Of a stretch of DNA of 64,000 bases, positions 23,522 through 31,765 are shown piece after piece (position 1 is the first letter of the stretch; the number at the start of each line of letters is the position of its first letter). Source of the stretch: Devosia sp. ZB163 (GTDB lineage: Bacteria > Pseudomonadota > Alphaproteobacteria > Rhizobiales > Devosiaceae). The DNA is taken from assembly GCF_028613635.1 (NCBI RefSeq), contig NZ_JAQRMY010000004.1:270107-334106 (forward strand). The letters run 5' to 3'. Position numbers and translations under genes: made by a program. The notes beneath the pieces were generated by a model that made no database searches, was not told the DNA's origin, and saw only the letters and a list, made by a program, of their open reading frames with translations.

Positions 23522-23564
23522 TTGGACAAGACTGTCCAAAAGTGACTTTGACACGAGTGTCCAA
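23522..23564. promoter_or_regulatory. Two candidate TetR operators
   Basis: A perfect inverted repeat TTGGACA-AGAC-TGTCCAA lies at 23522-23539. A related imperfect one (TTGACAC-GAG-TGTCCAA) lies at 23548-23564. They sit 26 bp apart between the divergent tetR and exporter genes. A third half-site (GTGGAC) follows at about 23569. Location and symmetry fit autoregulated TetR control; binding is inferred. Confidence 0.6.
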
Positions 23565-23733
23565 TTTAGTGGACGACGTTGTCATCTCTAATTGGCAGCT
23601 AAGCCGGGCAAGCCGGTCCAGGGAGGCAAACGACGCGCGGGGGTGAAACGCGCGCGGCCGAACTTTCGTCCGGCGATCGTCGCCGGGCGGTCGCTTGCCC
23701 ATCAGTCAATCGGCAGTCTTGGGAATTACTGCT

Positions 23734-24942
23734 ATGAACGCAAAACTCATCCGCATGGCCATCGTACTTGGCCTTCTGTCGGTGATCGGCCCCGTCGCCA
23801 TCGACATGTACCTTCCGGCCCTGCCGGACATCGGCGGTCAACTCAACGCAACGACCGCCGCCGTGCAACTCAGCCTCATGTCCTTCATGGCGGCGTTTGC
23901 CCTCGGCCAGCTCATCTATGGGCCGATCAGCGACATGGTGGGTCGCAAGCCGCCGCTCTACATCGGCACGCTCGTATTCATCGGCGGCTCGATCGGCTGC
24001 GCACTAGCGCCTTCGGTGGAGTGGCTGATCGTGGCGCGCTTCATCCAGGGTATCGGCGGTTGCGCCGCCATGTCGCTGCCGCGCGCCATAGTGCGTGACG
24101 AGTATACCGGCGCCGAGGCGGCGCAGCTGTTCAGCCTCATCATGCTGGTGTTCTCGATCTCGCCAATCCTTGCCCCGCTTTCGGGCAGCATTGTCATCGC
24201 CTTCGGCGACTGGCGGCTGCTGTTCTGGGTGATGGCTGTCGTGGGCGTGCTCGGGCTGATCCTCTCGATCGTCGCGCTCAAGGAGACGCGGCCGAAGCAC
24301 CGGAGGACCGAGTCAAGCATTGGCGGCGCCATCCGCGGCTATGGTTCGCTGCTCAGGGACGGGAACTTCCTCGGGCTCACCTTCATCGGCGCCTTCGGCA
24401 TGTCGAGCTTCATGGCCTTCATCGGCAACTCGAGCTTCGTGTTCATCGAGCACTACGGGCTGACGCCGACGGAGTACTCGCTTGCCTTCTCGGTGAACGC
24501 CATCTCGTTCTTCGCGGTGTCGCAGTCGACCGGCTTCATGGTGAAGCGCTTCGGCCTGCAGCGCGTCGTGCGCTGGGCAGTGTTCGGGTTTGCCGCGTCC
24601 ATGTCGCTGCTCGCCGCGATCTTTCTCGCGGGCATCGACAGCATGTGGATCCTCTGCGGCCTGATGTTCGTCGCGTTCGGCTTCCTCGGGCTGGTGCTGC
24701 CGACCACGGGCGTCCTCGCGATGGAGGAGCATGGCGAGTTCGCCGGCACGGCCTCGGCCCTGATGGGCACGCTGCAGATGGTCCTCGGCGCAGTGGTGAT
24801 GGGCATTGTCGGCGCCTTCCATGACGGCACCGCGATCCCGATGGTGCTGGGTTTTGCGGCCTGCGCGATCCTCGCGCTGGTGCTGACGCAGCTGACCATC
24901 CGGACGACCACGACGCCGGTCGTGGGTGCGCCGGCGGAGTAG
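23734..24942 (+). CDS. Bcr/CflA-family drug efflux transporter (MFS)
   Basis: A 12-helix major facilitator protein of about 402 aa, inner membrane, proton-driven export. The Bcr/CflA hallmark IGPVAIDMYLPALPDI is in helix 1, and GPISDMVGRKPPLYIG is the loop 2-3 motif. The ATG at 23734 gives a normal N-terminus; the frame extends upstream to 23695 without family character. It is divergent from the adjacent tetR and separated by paired palindromes, so expression is probably repressed by that regulator. Drug specificity is not readable from sequence. Confidence 0.92.
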   Translation: MNAKLIRMAIVLGLLSVIGPVAIDMYLPALPDIGGQLNATTAAVQLSLMSFMAAFALGQLIYGPISDMVGRKPPLYIGTLVFIGGSIGCALAPSVEWLIVARFIQGIGGCAAMSLPRAIVRDEYTGAEAAQLFSLIMLVFSISPILAPLSGSIVIAFGDWRLLFWVMAVVGVLGLILSIVALKETRPKHRRTESSIGGAIRGYGSLLRDGNFLGLTFIGAFGMSSFMAFIGNSSFVFIEHYGLTPTEYSLAFSVNAISFFAVSQSTGFMVKRFGLQRVVRWAVFGFAASMSLLAAIFLAGIDSMWILCGLMFVAFGFLGLVLPTTGVLAMEEHGEFAGTASALMGTLQMVLGAVVMGIVGAFHDGTAIPMVLGFAACAILALVLTQLTIRTTTTPVVGAPAE

Positions 24943-24970
24943 GGTGGCCTAACCCATGCGGGCTGCCCAG

Positions 24971-24996
24971 GGCGCGAGGGAGACCTCGCGCCTTTT
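24971..24996 (+). terminator. Terminator after the Bcr/CflA gene
   Basis: A perfect 9-bp stem (GGCGCGAGG/CCTCGCGCC) with a GAGA loop is followed by TTTT. It lies between two convergent genes and may serve both. Confidence 0.8.
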
Positions 24997-25007
24997 CATT
25001 TGGCAGA

Positions 25008-25436
25008 TCAGCTCTTGGGTATGTCGGGGCAGACGAAGGGGACGGTGGCGCTCACATACTTTTCCTCGACGGCGTCGCTGCCGAGCTTGAGGCTCAGCAC
25101 GAGTTCGCCGTCGGTCAGCGAGACGATGTCGGCGGCGATGTCCATGCCGTCCTCGTTCCACTTGAGCGCCGTGTCGGAGGTGAGTTCCCAGCTCGAAAGC
25201 CGATGGGTCTCCCAGCACGAGTCCTGCACCAGCGTGCCGTCAGAGAGGAAGATGCGCATCACGCCCGGCAGGTCGCCATCTGTCTTGGTCCATACGCGGT
25301 CGACGAGACCGGGCTTGGATGTCTTGCTTTCGGAGGCGCTCTCGGTGGCGGCTTCTTCGGCAAAGGCCGGAAGGCACAGGGTGGAGCCGACGCCCCACAT
25401 TGCGAGCAAGGCGAAAAGGGCGGCTTTGCTGGTCAT
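25008..25436 (-). CDS. Small secreted protein of unknown function
   Basis: A 142-aa protein with a clear signal peptide (cleavage likely after LCLPAFA, residue about 26). The mature part begins with a Ser/Glu/Ala-rich linker, then a beta-rich domain of about 95 aa with two cysteines (SCWETHRLSSW and PFVCPDIPKS) that could form a disulfide. The pattern resembles small lipocalin-like periplasmic domains, but I cannot assign a family. It is the gene nearest the long hairpin at 25460-25533. Confidence 0.75.
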   Translation of the reverse strand: MTSKAALFALLAMWGVGSTLCLPAFAEEAATESASESKTSKPGLVDRVWTKTDGDLPGVMRIFLSDGTLVQDSCWETHRLSSWELTSDTALKWNEDGMDIAADIVSLTDGELVLSLKLGSDAVEEKYVSATVPFVCPDIPKS

Positions 25437-25459
25437 CGGGGGTGAGGTCTCCTGAACGT

Positions 25460-25533
25460 CATCCGAAGGTGGGGATGCCGTCCGAGGGCTGCAAGGCCCG
25501 TGGCGGCATCCCGATGCTTAGTGGCTTCGGATG
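25460..25533. repeat. Long nested inverted repeat (hairpin)
   Basis: Outer arms CATCCGAAG (25460-25468) and CTTCGGATG (25525-25533) are perfect complements. Inside them GGGATGCCG (25472-25480) pairs with CGGCATCCC (25504-25512). It lies between the stop of the Old Yellow Enzyme gene and the start of the secreted-protein gene, close to both. No T-run follows on either strand, so it is not a standard terminator. It could be a dispersed palindromic element or an RNA structure. Confidence 0.65.
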
Positions 25534-25548
25534 AACGCGGGATGAGCG

Positions 25549-26673
25549 CTACTGGCGGATGCCGAGCACGCGATCGCGATCGCGGATGCGGTTGCGGGCC
25601 TGCTTGGGCCACAGCTGATAGGCGTCGCCGCCGCCCTCGAGGATGTGGCGCGCATGGATGGCCCAGTTCGGGTCTTCGAGAGCCGTGCGAGCGAAGGCGA
25701 CGAGGTCGGCTTCACCGGACTCCAGGATGCGCTCGGCATCATACGGGTCGTCGATCAGGCCGACGGCGATGGTGGGAATGCCGGCGGCCCGAACGGCCTT
25801 GGAGAGCTGGACCTGATAGAGCGGCGCCGACTTCAGGCTGTAGCCGTCGAAACCACCGGAAGAGCAGTGGATCATGTCCACGCCCAGCGACTTGAGCTCG
25901 AGCGAGAGTGCGATGGTGTCATCGATGCTCCAGCCGCCCGGGCTGCCATCGGTGACAGAGAGGCGCATCAGTAGCGGCTTCTCTTCCGGCCATGCAGCGC
26001 GGACGGCCTCGGTGACCTCCAGCGCGAAGCGCATGCGGTTCTCGCGGCTGCCGCCGTACTCGTCGGTGCGGTGGTTGGCGAGCGGGGAGAGGAACTGGTT
26101 GATCAGGTAGCCGTGGGCGCCGTGGATCTCGACCGTGTCGAAGCCGGCCTGATCGGCGCGGCGGGCTGCGTCGGCGAAGCTCTGGACGAGGCGGTGAATG
26201 CCGGCCTTGTCGAGCTCCACGGGCATCTGGAAAGCGGGATTGTCGGAGTGGCGTTCGGCGCTCGGGGCTTCCGGGATCCAGGTCTCGTAGGCGTACTCGG
26301 CCTTCTCTGCCTCGGTCTCGTCGAAGCCATGGCGCCAGGCGATCGGCGTCGCGGCCTTGCGTCCGGCGTGGGCGAGCTGAATGCCGGTGGCGGAGCCTTC
26401 GGCCTTGAGGAACTGCACGATGTGGGCGAGGGGGGCGATGTGTTCGTCGTCCCAGAGGCCCAGGTCGCCATAGGAGATGCGGGCTTCGGGCGTGACGCCC
26501 GTGGCTTCGAGGATAACGAGGCCGAAGCCGCCGAGGGCGAAACGTCCAAGATGCACGAAATGCCAGTCGTTCGCGAAGCCGTGCTGCGACGTGTACTGGC
26601 ACATGGGGGCGATCACCGTGCGGTTCCGGATGGTCAGTCCGCGCAGGGTGAACGGCGTAAAGAGCTGGGACAT
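25549..26673 (-). CDS. NADH:flavin oxidoreductase, Old Yellow Enzyme family (YqjM-like)
   Basis: FMN-dependent TIM-barrel ene-reductase of 374 aa. Family features are the N-terminal LFTPFTLRGLTIRNRTVIAPMCQY, the GIQLAHAGRKA segment with the substrate-binding histidine, the GFDTVEIHGAHGYLINQFLSP region and a C-terminal FMN-phosphate loop (AFARTALEDPNW). The cysteine in APMCQY is typical of the YqjM subgroup. The frame continues to 26715, but the ATG at 26673 matches the family N-terminus. Natural substrate unknown; such enzymes reduce activated alkenes. Confidence 0.93.
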   Translation of the reverse strand: MSQLFTPFTLRGLTIRNRTVIAPMCQYTSQHGFANDWHFVHLGRFALGGFGLVILEATGVTPEARISYGDLGLWDDEHIAPLAHIVQFLKAEGSATGIQLAHAGRKAATPIAWRHGFDETEAEKAEYAYETWIPEAPSAERHSDNPAFQMPVELDKAGIHRLVQSFADAARRADQAGFDTVEIHGAHGYLINQFLSPLANHRTDEYGGSRENRMRFALEVTEAVRAAWPEEKPLLMRLSVTDGSPGGWSIDDTIALSLELKSLGVDMIHCSSGGFDGYSLKSAPLYQVQLSKAVRAAGIPTIAVGLIDDPYDAERILESGEADLVAFARTALEDPNWAIHARHILEGGGDAYQLWPKQARNRIRDRDRVLGIRQ

Positions 26674-26816
26674 GGGGATTAAGCTGCTGCAGTTGGAAGA
26701 GGGCGCAACATGCACCGGACTGCATTCATCGGCAAGTGCCGATGGAGTGAGCTTGATGTGTATTGTCCCGTTTGGCCTAAGGCGAGGTTAGGCCGGGCCG
26801 GGCTAGCCTGCCCCGC

Positions 26817-27137
26817 ATGATGACCAGGATGCTCATAGCGATCCTTGCGGCGGGGCTGACGGCAGGCTCTGCCTTGGCGGTGGAGCCTGCCGATATTGCG
26901 GTTCCGTTCCCGAACCCGCTCGAGCTCGAGGTGGATCGCATCGGCCAGGAGATCATGGCCGTCGGCATTCCACCTCGTGACGCCGACAGTTACATGGATG
27001 CGAACTGGCGGGCGAACGACCCCGAGGCACCCTTGTTGATGGACAGGGCGTTGATCTCCTTGCGGGAGAACACGTGCATGGACGTCGAGGGCGTCGACTC
27101 CATGTACTTGATGACGTTCTTGGGCACGAAGCGCTGA
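26817..27137 (+). CDS. Possible small secreted protein, 3' half antisense to its neighbour
   Basis: 106 codons. The first 20 residues look like a good signal peptide (LIAILAAGLTAGSALAVE), followed by a plausible mature stretch to about residue 58. The last 147 bp run antisense through the 3' end of the ClpP-like gene, so that half of the protein is probably not selected. There is no convincing ribosome site. Either a true gene with an unusually long convergent overlap, or the 5' remnant of a gene whose end was lost. Low confidence. Confidence 0.3.
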   Translation: MMTRMLIAILAAGLTAGSALAVEPADIAVPFPNPLELEVDRIGQEIMAVGIPPRDADSYMDANWRANDPEAPLLMDRALISLRENTCMDVEGVDSMYLMTFLGTKR

Positions 27138-27586
27138 ATCTGGCCCTTCACCGAACGGTAGTAGGCATCGGCACCGGCCGAGGCGCTGCCATCGGCTTCA
27201 CCCACGCGGTGGACACCAAGCTTGCCGGTGACGATATGGTCGCGGCCAGCGAAGAAGATATAGGTGCAGGCCGAGAAGCAGTGCATGTTGCTCGGCACGG
27301 CAGTGCTGAGGCCGCGGCTTCGGACCATGGCGGCCACATCGAGACCCACATCGACATAACCACCGGCGCTGCGCAGCACGAGCAGCTTGGCATTCGGCCG
27401 GGCCTTCAGGGCGCGGCGGAAGTCTGATACGGCGCGATCATTCAGGTCGCCATCCAGCATGATGTAGTCGGTAGACGGGAAGACGACGAACGACCCGAAG
27501 CGTTGGGCGCTGGGGGCGGCCTGGGCCGAGACGAGGCTCAGCGCCAGGAAGAGAACGGCCGAAGCCAAGGCAAATACGCTACGCAA
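26990..27586 (-). CDS. Exported ClpP/crotonase-fold-like protein (COG3904 type)
   Basis: A 198-aa protein with a signal peptide (ALASAVLFLALSLVSAQA). The mature part shows a ClpP-like periplasmic fold: LDGDLNDRAVSDFRRAL, then LLVLRSAGGYVDVGLDVAAMVR and a central SNMHCFSACTYIFFAGRDH segment with the serine in SAC where serine-protease relatives have their nucleophile, then LGVHRVGE. Related proteins are annotated as predicted periplasmic proteins of unknown role; proteolysis is not shown. Likely controlled through the palindrome at 27616-27632 upstream. Confidence 0.82.
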   Translation of the reverse strand: MRSVFALASAVLFLALSLVSAQAAPSAQRFGSFVVFPSTDYIMLDGDLNDRAVSDFRRALKARPNAKLLVLRSAGGYVDVGLDVAAMVRSRGLSTAVPSNMHCFSACTYIFFAGRDHIVTGKLGVHRVGEADGSASAGADAYYRSVKGQIQRFVPKNVIKYMESTPSTSMHVFSRKEINALSINKGASGSFARQFASM

Positions 27587-27615
27587 GCTAGGAACTCCCT
27601 TAGGACAGTCTTAAG

Positions 27616-27643
27616 GTTATCAATTTGATAACGGACAGTGTCC
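27616..27643. promoter_or_regulatory. Palindromic operator-like sites upstream of the ClpP-like gene
   Basis: A perfect 17-bp palindrome GTTATCAA-T-TTGATAAC (27616-27632) is followed by GGACA-G-TGTCC (27633-27643). Both are AT- or symmetry-rich compared with the surroundings and start 30 bp upstream of the leftward gene. They look like repressor binding sites; no regulator gene is adjacent. Confidence 0.5.
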
Positions 27644-27800
27644 CAAAGTAGGCGGGCGTGTGCGCAGCTCTGCCGATAGTTAACCGGCGGATCAAGTGTT
27701 TGTCAGTGCTGGAAATAACCTACCGAGAGGGGCGAGGTCGGCGGTTTCGTTTGTGGCGGGACTTTGGCAAGAGGGGGCTGATTCAGCCCGCTGAGCCTGT

Positions 27801-29219
27801 CTACTCGGCAGCCTGCGGGCGTCGGTGGCCCGAGACTTCGGCGCCGACGTCCCGGTGCAGGGTCAGGAACTGCAGGGCGCAAACGACGACGATGAGACCC
27901 ATCACCAGATAGGCGACCTGGAAGTCGATGACACCGAGGGCCGGGGCCCCGCGCCACATCTGGCTGAGGTTGAGGCAGCCGGCGGCGATGGCCACGCCGA
28001 ACACCATCGAGAGCTGCTGCGACATGCTTGAGATCGTCGTAGCAGAGCTGCGCTGGCTGGCGTCGACATCGGCGAAGGCCAGCGTCGCGAGGGCCGTGAA
28101 CTGCATCGAGCGGGTGGCGCCGGCGGCAAAGAGGATCGCCGCGGTGAGGGCGTAGGGCGTATCGGGGCCCAGCAGGCCGCAGAGCGCGACCGAGATGCCG
28201 GCGAGGACGCCGTTGACGATGAGGATCGAGCGGAAGCCGAAGCGGCGCAGGGTGGGCGTGGTCACCGCCTTGATGGCGAGGTTGCCGAAGAAATAGATGA
28301 CGACGAGGCTGCCGGCCGACAGCGCGTCCATGCCGTAGGCGACCTGGAACATGAGGGGCAGGAGGAACGGCGTGGCGTTGATGGCGGTGCGGAGGATGGC
28401 GCCGGCCTTGACGTCCGTCGCGGCAAACGAGGTGATCCGGAGGGTCCGCAGGTCGACGAGCGGATGCGCGATGCGCAAGAGCCAGGTTACCGCACCGGCG
28501 CCCACGACGAAGCCGGCGACGATCAGCGCCAGCGAGATCCAGAGGGCAAGCGTTCCCTGCACCAGGGCGTCGAAGCCGTAGAGCAGGCAGCCAAGCGCAA
28601 TCGCGGTGAGCACGAAGCCGGGGGCGTCGAAGGGGCGATCGGCGAACTCGGTGTCCCTGGGCACGATGGCGAGAACCAGCGCGATGCCCAGGATGCCAAG
28701 CGGGATGTTGATCCAGAAGTTCCAGTGCCAGGAGATGAACTCGGTGATGAAACCGCCCAGGGCAGGGCCGATCACCGGGGCAAAGAGGGCAGGCCAGATG
28801 GTGAGGCCGATGGCGGCCACGATCTCGGATTTCTTCGCGGTCCGCAGCACGATGACGCGGCCGACGGGGAAGAGCACGGAACTGCTCGCGCCCTGCAGTG
28901 CGCGCGCAATGGCGAACTGGCCAAGATCCTGGGCGAGGCCGCAGGCAATGGAGGTGAGGGTGAACAGCGCGATCGCCACCACGAACACCCGCCGCGCGCC
29001 GAAGCGGTCCGAGAGCCAGGCCGCGGCCGGGATGCAGACGGCGACCGCCAGCATGTAGATCGTGACGCCCAGGCTCATTTCGAGCGTGCCGACACCGAAG
29101 TCCTCGGCCATGCGCGGCAGGGCGGTGACGATGATCACGCCGTCGAGGAACTGCATGAAAAGGGTAGCGGCCACCACGAGGGCGACGTTGCGGGCGTGCG
29201 GGCTGAGCGGTGAGGACAT
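27801..29219 (-). CDS. DHA2-family MFS multidrug transporter (EmrB/QacA type)
   Basis: Inner-membrane drug:H+ antiporter of 472 aa with about 14 hydrophobic helices. The first helix carries LDGVIIVTALPRMAEDFGV, the DHA2 motif D1 region, and WLSDRFGARRVFVVAI is motif A. Motif C-like FAPVIGPALGGFI in helix 5 marks an antiporter. The ATG at 29219 fits; the upstream in-frame extension to 29387 crosses the intergenic region and is not family-like. The gene is divergent from a VOC-fold gene across a 136-bp gap that holds a near-palindrome centred on GGTACC (about 29241-29254). Confidence 0.92.
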   Translation of the reverse strand: MSSPLSPHARNVALVVAATLFMQFLDGVIIVTALPRMAEDFGVGTLEMSLGVTIYMLAVAVCIPAAAWLSDRFGARRVFVVAIALFTLTSIACGLAQDLGQFAIARALQGASSSVLFPVGRVIVLRTAKKSEIVAAIGLTIWPALFAPVIGPALGGFITEFISWHWNFWINIPLGILGIALVLAIVPRDTEFADRPFDAPGFVLTAIALGCLLYGFDALVQGTLALWISLALIVAGFVVGAGAVTWLLRIAHPLVDLRTLRITSFAATDVKAGAILRTAINATPFLLPLMFQVAYGMDALSAGSLVVIYFFGNLAIKAVTTPTLRRFGFRSILIVNGVLAGISVALCGLLGPDTPYALTAAILFAAGATRSMQFTALATLAFADVDASQRSSATTISSMSQQLSMVFGVAIAAGCLNLSQMWRGAPALGVIDFQVAYLVMGLIVVVCALQFLTLHRDVGAEVSGHRRPQAAE

Positions 29220-29355
29220 GATGAGGATGCGAATGACTAGTATGGTACCGTATCCGCAAACGGGCCGGCCGCCTATGGGCGATTGGGATGATCCTGACAA
29301 AATCGGGTCGGGGTGTCGCCTAACCTCCTCACATCGATCAAATGAGGAGACGCAA

Positions 29356-29814
29356 ATGACCCGCCCGCAGCTTCGTGGCCTTACCACTGTCGCCTACACG
29401 TCCAACGACCACGAGGCGGCCAAGGCCTGGTTCGCCCGGCTGCTCGGCGTCGAGCCCTACTTCGACAACCCGGGCTATGCCGAGTTCCGCATCGGCGACT
29501 ATCAGCACGAGCTGGGGCTGCTCGACGGCAAGTATGCCGGCTACCTCGGCGGCGAGGTGGTGCCCGCCGATGGCCGGGCCGGCGCGATCGTCTACTGGCA
29601 CGTCGACGACGTGCAGGGGATGATCGACCATGCCGTGTCGATCGGAGCCAGGCTCCATCACCCGCCGCGCGAGTTCCAGCCGGGTTCGGGCTTCGTCGGC
29701 GCGAGCGTGATCGACCCGTTCGGGAACGTGCTGGGGTTCATGTACAACCCGCACTATCTCGAGGTGCTGGGGAAGCGCGGCGAACTGATAGAGACGGCCT
29801 CTGGCAGCCTCTAG
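29356..29814 (+). CDS. VOC-superfamily (glyoxalase-fold) protein
   Basis: A 152-aa protein with the paired beta-alpha-beta-beta-beta modules of the vicinal oxygen chelate superfamily. TVAYTSNDHEAAKAWFARLLG opens the first module, and the second ends with VIDPFGNVLGFMYNPHY, typical of bleomycin-resistance/dioxygenase relatives. The strong GAGGAG ribosome site 7 nt before the ATG fixes the start. Function is not predictable from the fold; divergence from a drug exporter makes a detoxification role possible. Confidence 0.88.
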   Translation: MTRPQLRGLTTVAYTSNDHEAAKAWFARLLGVEPYFDNPGYAEFRIGDYQHELGLLDGKYAGYLGGEVVPADGRAGAIVYWHVDDVQGMIDHAVSIGARLHHPPREFQPGSGFVGASVIDPFGNVLGFMYNPHYLEVLGKRGELIETASGSL

Positions 29815-29823
29815 CGGTGTGCG

Positions 29824-29926
29824 CCGTCATCCCCGGGCTTGACCCGGGGACCCTTGCGATGTCGCCGCGGCAACAGAGTATGTGGAGCATCCGGTTGGGT
29901 CCCCGGGTCAAGCCCGGGGATGACGG
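29824..29926. repeat. Inverted-repeat element with 30-bp perfect arms
   Basis: The arms at 29824-29853 and 29897-29926 are exact reverse complements, each with its own CCCGGG-based symmetry, and enclose 43 bp. The element sits between the convergent VOC and permease genes. The arm, with a CGTCATCCCCGGGCTTGA-like core, is of a kind frequent in intergenic regions of alphaproteobacteria. It may also act as a bidirectional terminator or transcript-protecting hairpin. Confidence 0.8.
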
Positions 29927-29958
29927 TGCGTCTTTGCGGCGGAGCAGTTGGACTGCTC

Positions 29959-30789
29959 TTACCCCTTCACCGCGCCTGCGGTCATGCCGGCCACGATCTG
30001 GCGGTTGAAGAACAGGTAGACGATCAGGGGCGGGATGGTGATCAGCAGGATGTTCATGAAGAGCAGGTTGTAGGACGTGCTGAACTGGCTCTGGAAGTTG
30101 TAGAGCGTCAGCTGCACCGTGACGTTGTCCTTGCCGGGCAGGTAGTAGAGCGGGTTGGTGAAGTCGTTGAAGATGGCCACCGACTGGACGACGATGACCG
30201 TGACGACTACCGGCTTCAGCAGCGGCAGGATCACCTGGAAGAACAGCCGCAGCGGTCCCGCGCCGTCGATGATCGCCGCTTCGTCCAGCTCCTTGGGAAT
30301 GGTGGCCACGAAGGCGCGGAACAGCAGCACCGAAAAGCTCAGGCCATAGGCGACCTCGATCAGGATCAGGCCGTGCAGCGTCTTGAACAGCCCGAAAGAC
30401 TGCATGACCCAGATGGTCGGGACAACTGCCGGGGGGATGATCAGTCCGGCGAGGACGAAGAAGTTGACGAGGCCCGTCCAGCGCGAGGATGGATTTCGCT
30501 GCAGCACGAACCCGACCATCGCCCCCAGCACGACCAGCAGCGTCACGCTGGCGACCGTGAGGATGGTGGAGTTCACGAAGGCGGTGACCAGCATGTAATC
30601 CCGGGTCTGGATCACCTGGACCAGATTGTCCCATAGATGCCATGAGGTGGGCCAGTCGAACGACCGGGTGGCGGCGGACTTCCGATCCTTGACCGCCGTA
30701 AGGACGATGAAGGCAAACGGAACGAGGAAGACGAACACCGAAACGAAGATCGCCGTCCCGCCGACCAGATAGCGTCGAAGGCTGTTCAT
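29959..30789 (-). CDS. Sugar ABC transporter permease (MalG type)
   Basis: A 276-aa inner-membrane permease of the carbohydrate uptake-1 (CUT1) family with six hydrophobic helices. The EAA loop that contacts the ATPase is EAAIIDGAGPLRLFFQVILPLLKP (split over residues about 178-201). It overlaps the preceding permease gene by 4 bp (ATGA). Together with the binding protein at 31766 and the rhamnosidase at 33125 it forms one leftward operon, so the cargo is probably a rhamnose-containing glycoside or its breakdown product. No ATPase gene is adjacent; a shared UgpC/MsmK-type ATPase elsewhere is likely. Confidence 0.93.
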   Translation of the reverse strand: MNSLRRYLVGGTAIFVSVFVFLVPFAFIVLTAVKDRKSAATRSFDWPTSWHLWDNLVQVIQTRDYMLVTAFVNSTILTVASVTLLVVLGAMVGFVLQRNPSSRWTGLVNFFVLAGLIIPPAVVPTIWVMQSFGLFKTLHGLILIEVAYGLSFSVLLFRAFVATIPKELDEAAIIDGAGPLRLFFQVILPLLKPVVVTVIVVQSVAIFNDFTNPLYYLPGKDNVTVQLTLYNFQSQFSTSYNLLFMNILLITIPPLIVYLFFNRQIVAGMTAGAVKG

Positions 30790-31703
30790 CGTTCGACCTC
30801 GTTGCGATTCAGGAACATCGAGAGCGGCACGATGATCAGCGCCACAAGGACGAACAGCACGACGTTGCCTGCGGTCGAGAGCCCGTAGAAGCCGGCCTGG
30901 TACTGTTTGTAGATCACCGACGCGATGACGTCGGAGGTGAAGCCCGGGCCGCCGCGCGTCATCGCCCAGATCAGGTCGAACGAGCGCAGCCCGCCGATGA
31001 GCGACAGGATGATCACGGTAACGGTTGCCGGTTTCAGGAGTGGCAAGGTGATGGCCCAGAAGTTCTGCCACGCGGTGGCGCCGTCGATCCTCGCGGCCTC
31101 GAAATAGTCCTGCGGGATCGAGACGATGCCGGCCATGTAGATGACGGTGGCAAGCCCCACGCCCTTCCAGACGTCGACCAGTGCGACCGAGTAGAGCGCG
31201 AAGCGCGGGTCCGTGAGCCAGGCCGGACCCTTGATGCCGACCATTGCCAGCGTTTCGTTGATCATGCCCTGCGTGGGATGCATCAGCGCAACGAAGGCGA
31301 TGCCGACACCGACGGTCGAGACCAGTACGGGAAAGAACACCACGGCGCGGAGGTACCCGCGCCCGATGATGTCGGAGGTCAGGAGCAGCGCGAGCAACAT
31401 CCCGATGATCACCTTGAGGCCCGACGTCACCACGCCGTAGATCAGCGTGTTGATCAGCCCCTGCACCAGAAACGGCTCGCGGAAGAACTGGATGAAGTTG
31501 GCGAGGCCGATGAAGTTGGCCTCAAAGAGCGTCCACCGCGTCAGGCTGAAGAACAGCGAGGCGATGGTCGGCAGCAGGAAAAGCACCCCGAAAACGATGG
31601 CAGCGGGCAGATAGAACCAATTCGGATAAGAGGCGCCACGTCTGGCGCGTCGCGCTACTGTCCGGCCCGCGGTGACTCCACCAGCGGTTATCGCATCACT
31701 CAT
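30786..31703 (-). CDS. Sugar ABC transporter permease (MalF/UgpA type)
   Basis: A 305-aa CUT1 permease with an N-terminal cytoplasmic tail rich in Arg and six helices. The EAA loop is YFEAARIDGATAWQNFWAIT, ending in LPLLKP. GGPGFTSDVIASVIYK is another typical family segment. The ATG at 31703 has GGGAGA 7 nt upstream and is preferred over 31748. It pairs with the downstream MalG-type permease (4-bp overlap) and follows the binding-protein gene after a 62-bp gap. Confidence 0.93.
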   Translation of the reverse strand: MSDAITAGGVTAGRTVARRARRGASYPNWFYLPAAIVFGVLFLLPTIASLFFSLTRWTLFEANFIGLANFIQFFREPFLVQGLINTLIYGVVTSGLKVIIGMLLALLLTSDIIGRGYLRAVVFFPVLVSTVGVGIAFVALMHPTQGMINETLAMVGIKGPAWLTDPRFALYSVALVDVWKGVGLATVIYMAGIVSIPQDYFEAARIDGATAWQNFWAITLPLLKPATVTVIILSLIGGLRSFDLIWAMTRGGPGFTSDVIASVIYKQYQAGFYGLSTAGNVVLFVLVALIIVPLSMFLNRNEVER

Positions 31704-31765
31704 CTGCCGTCTCCCGGTGGGAAGCCGTGCCCGATCGTAACCGGGCACGGCGCGTCATGCGAGGG

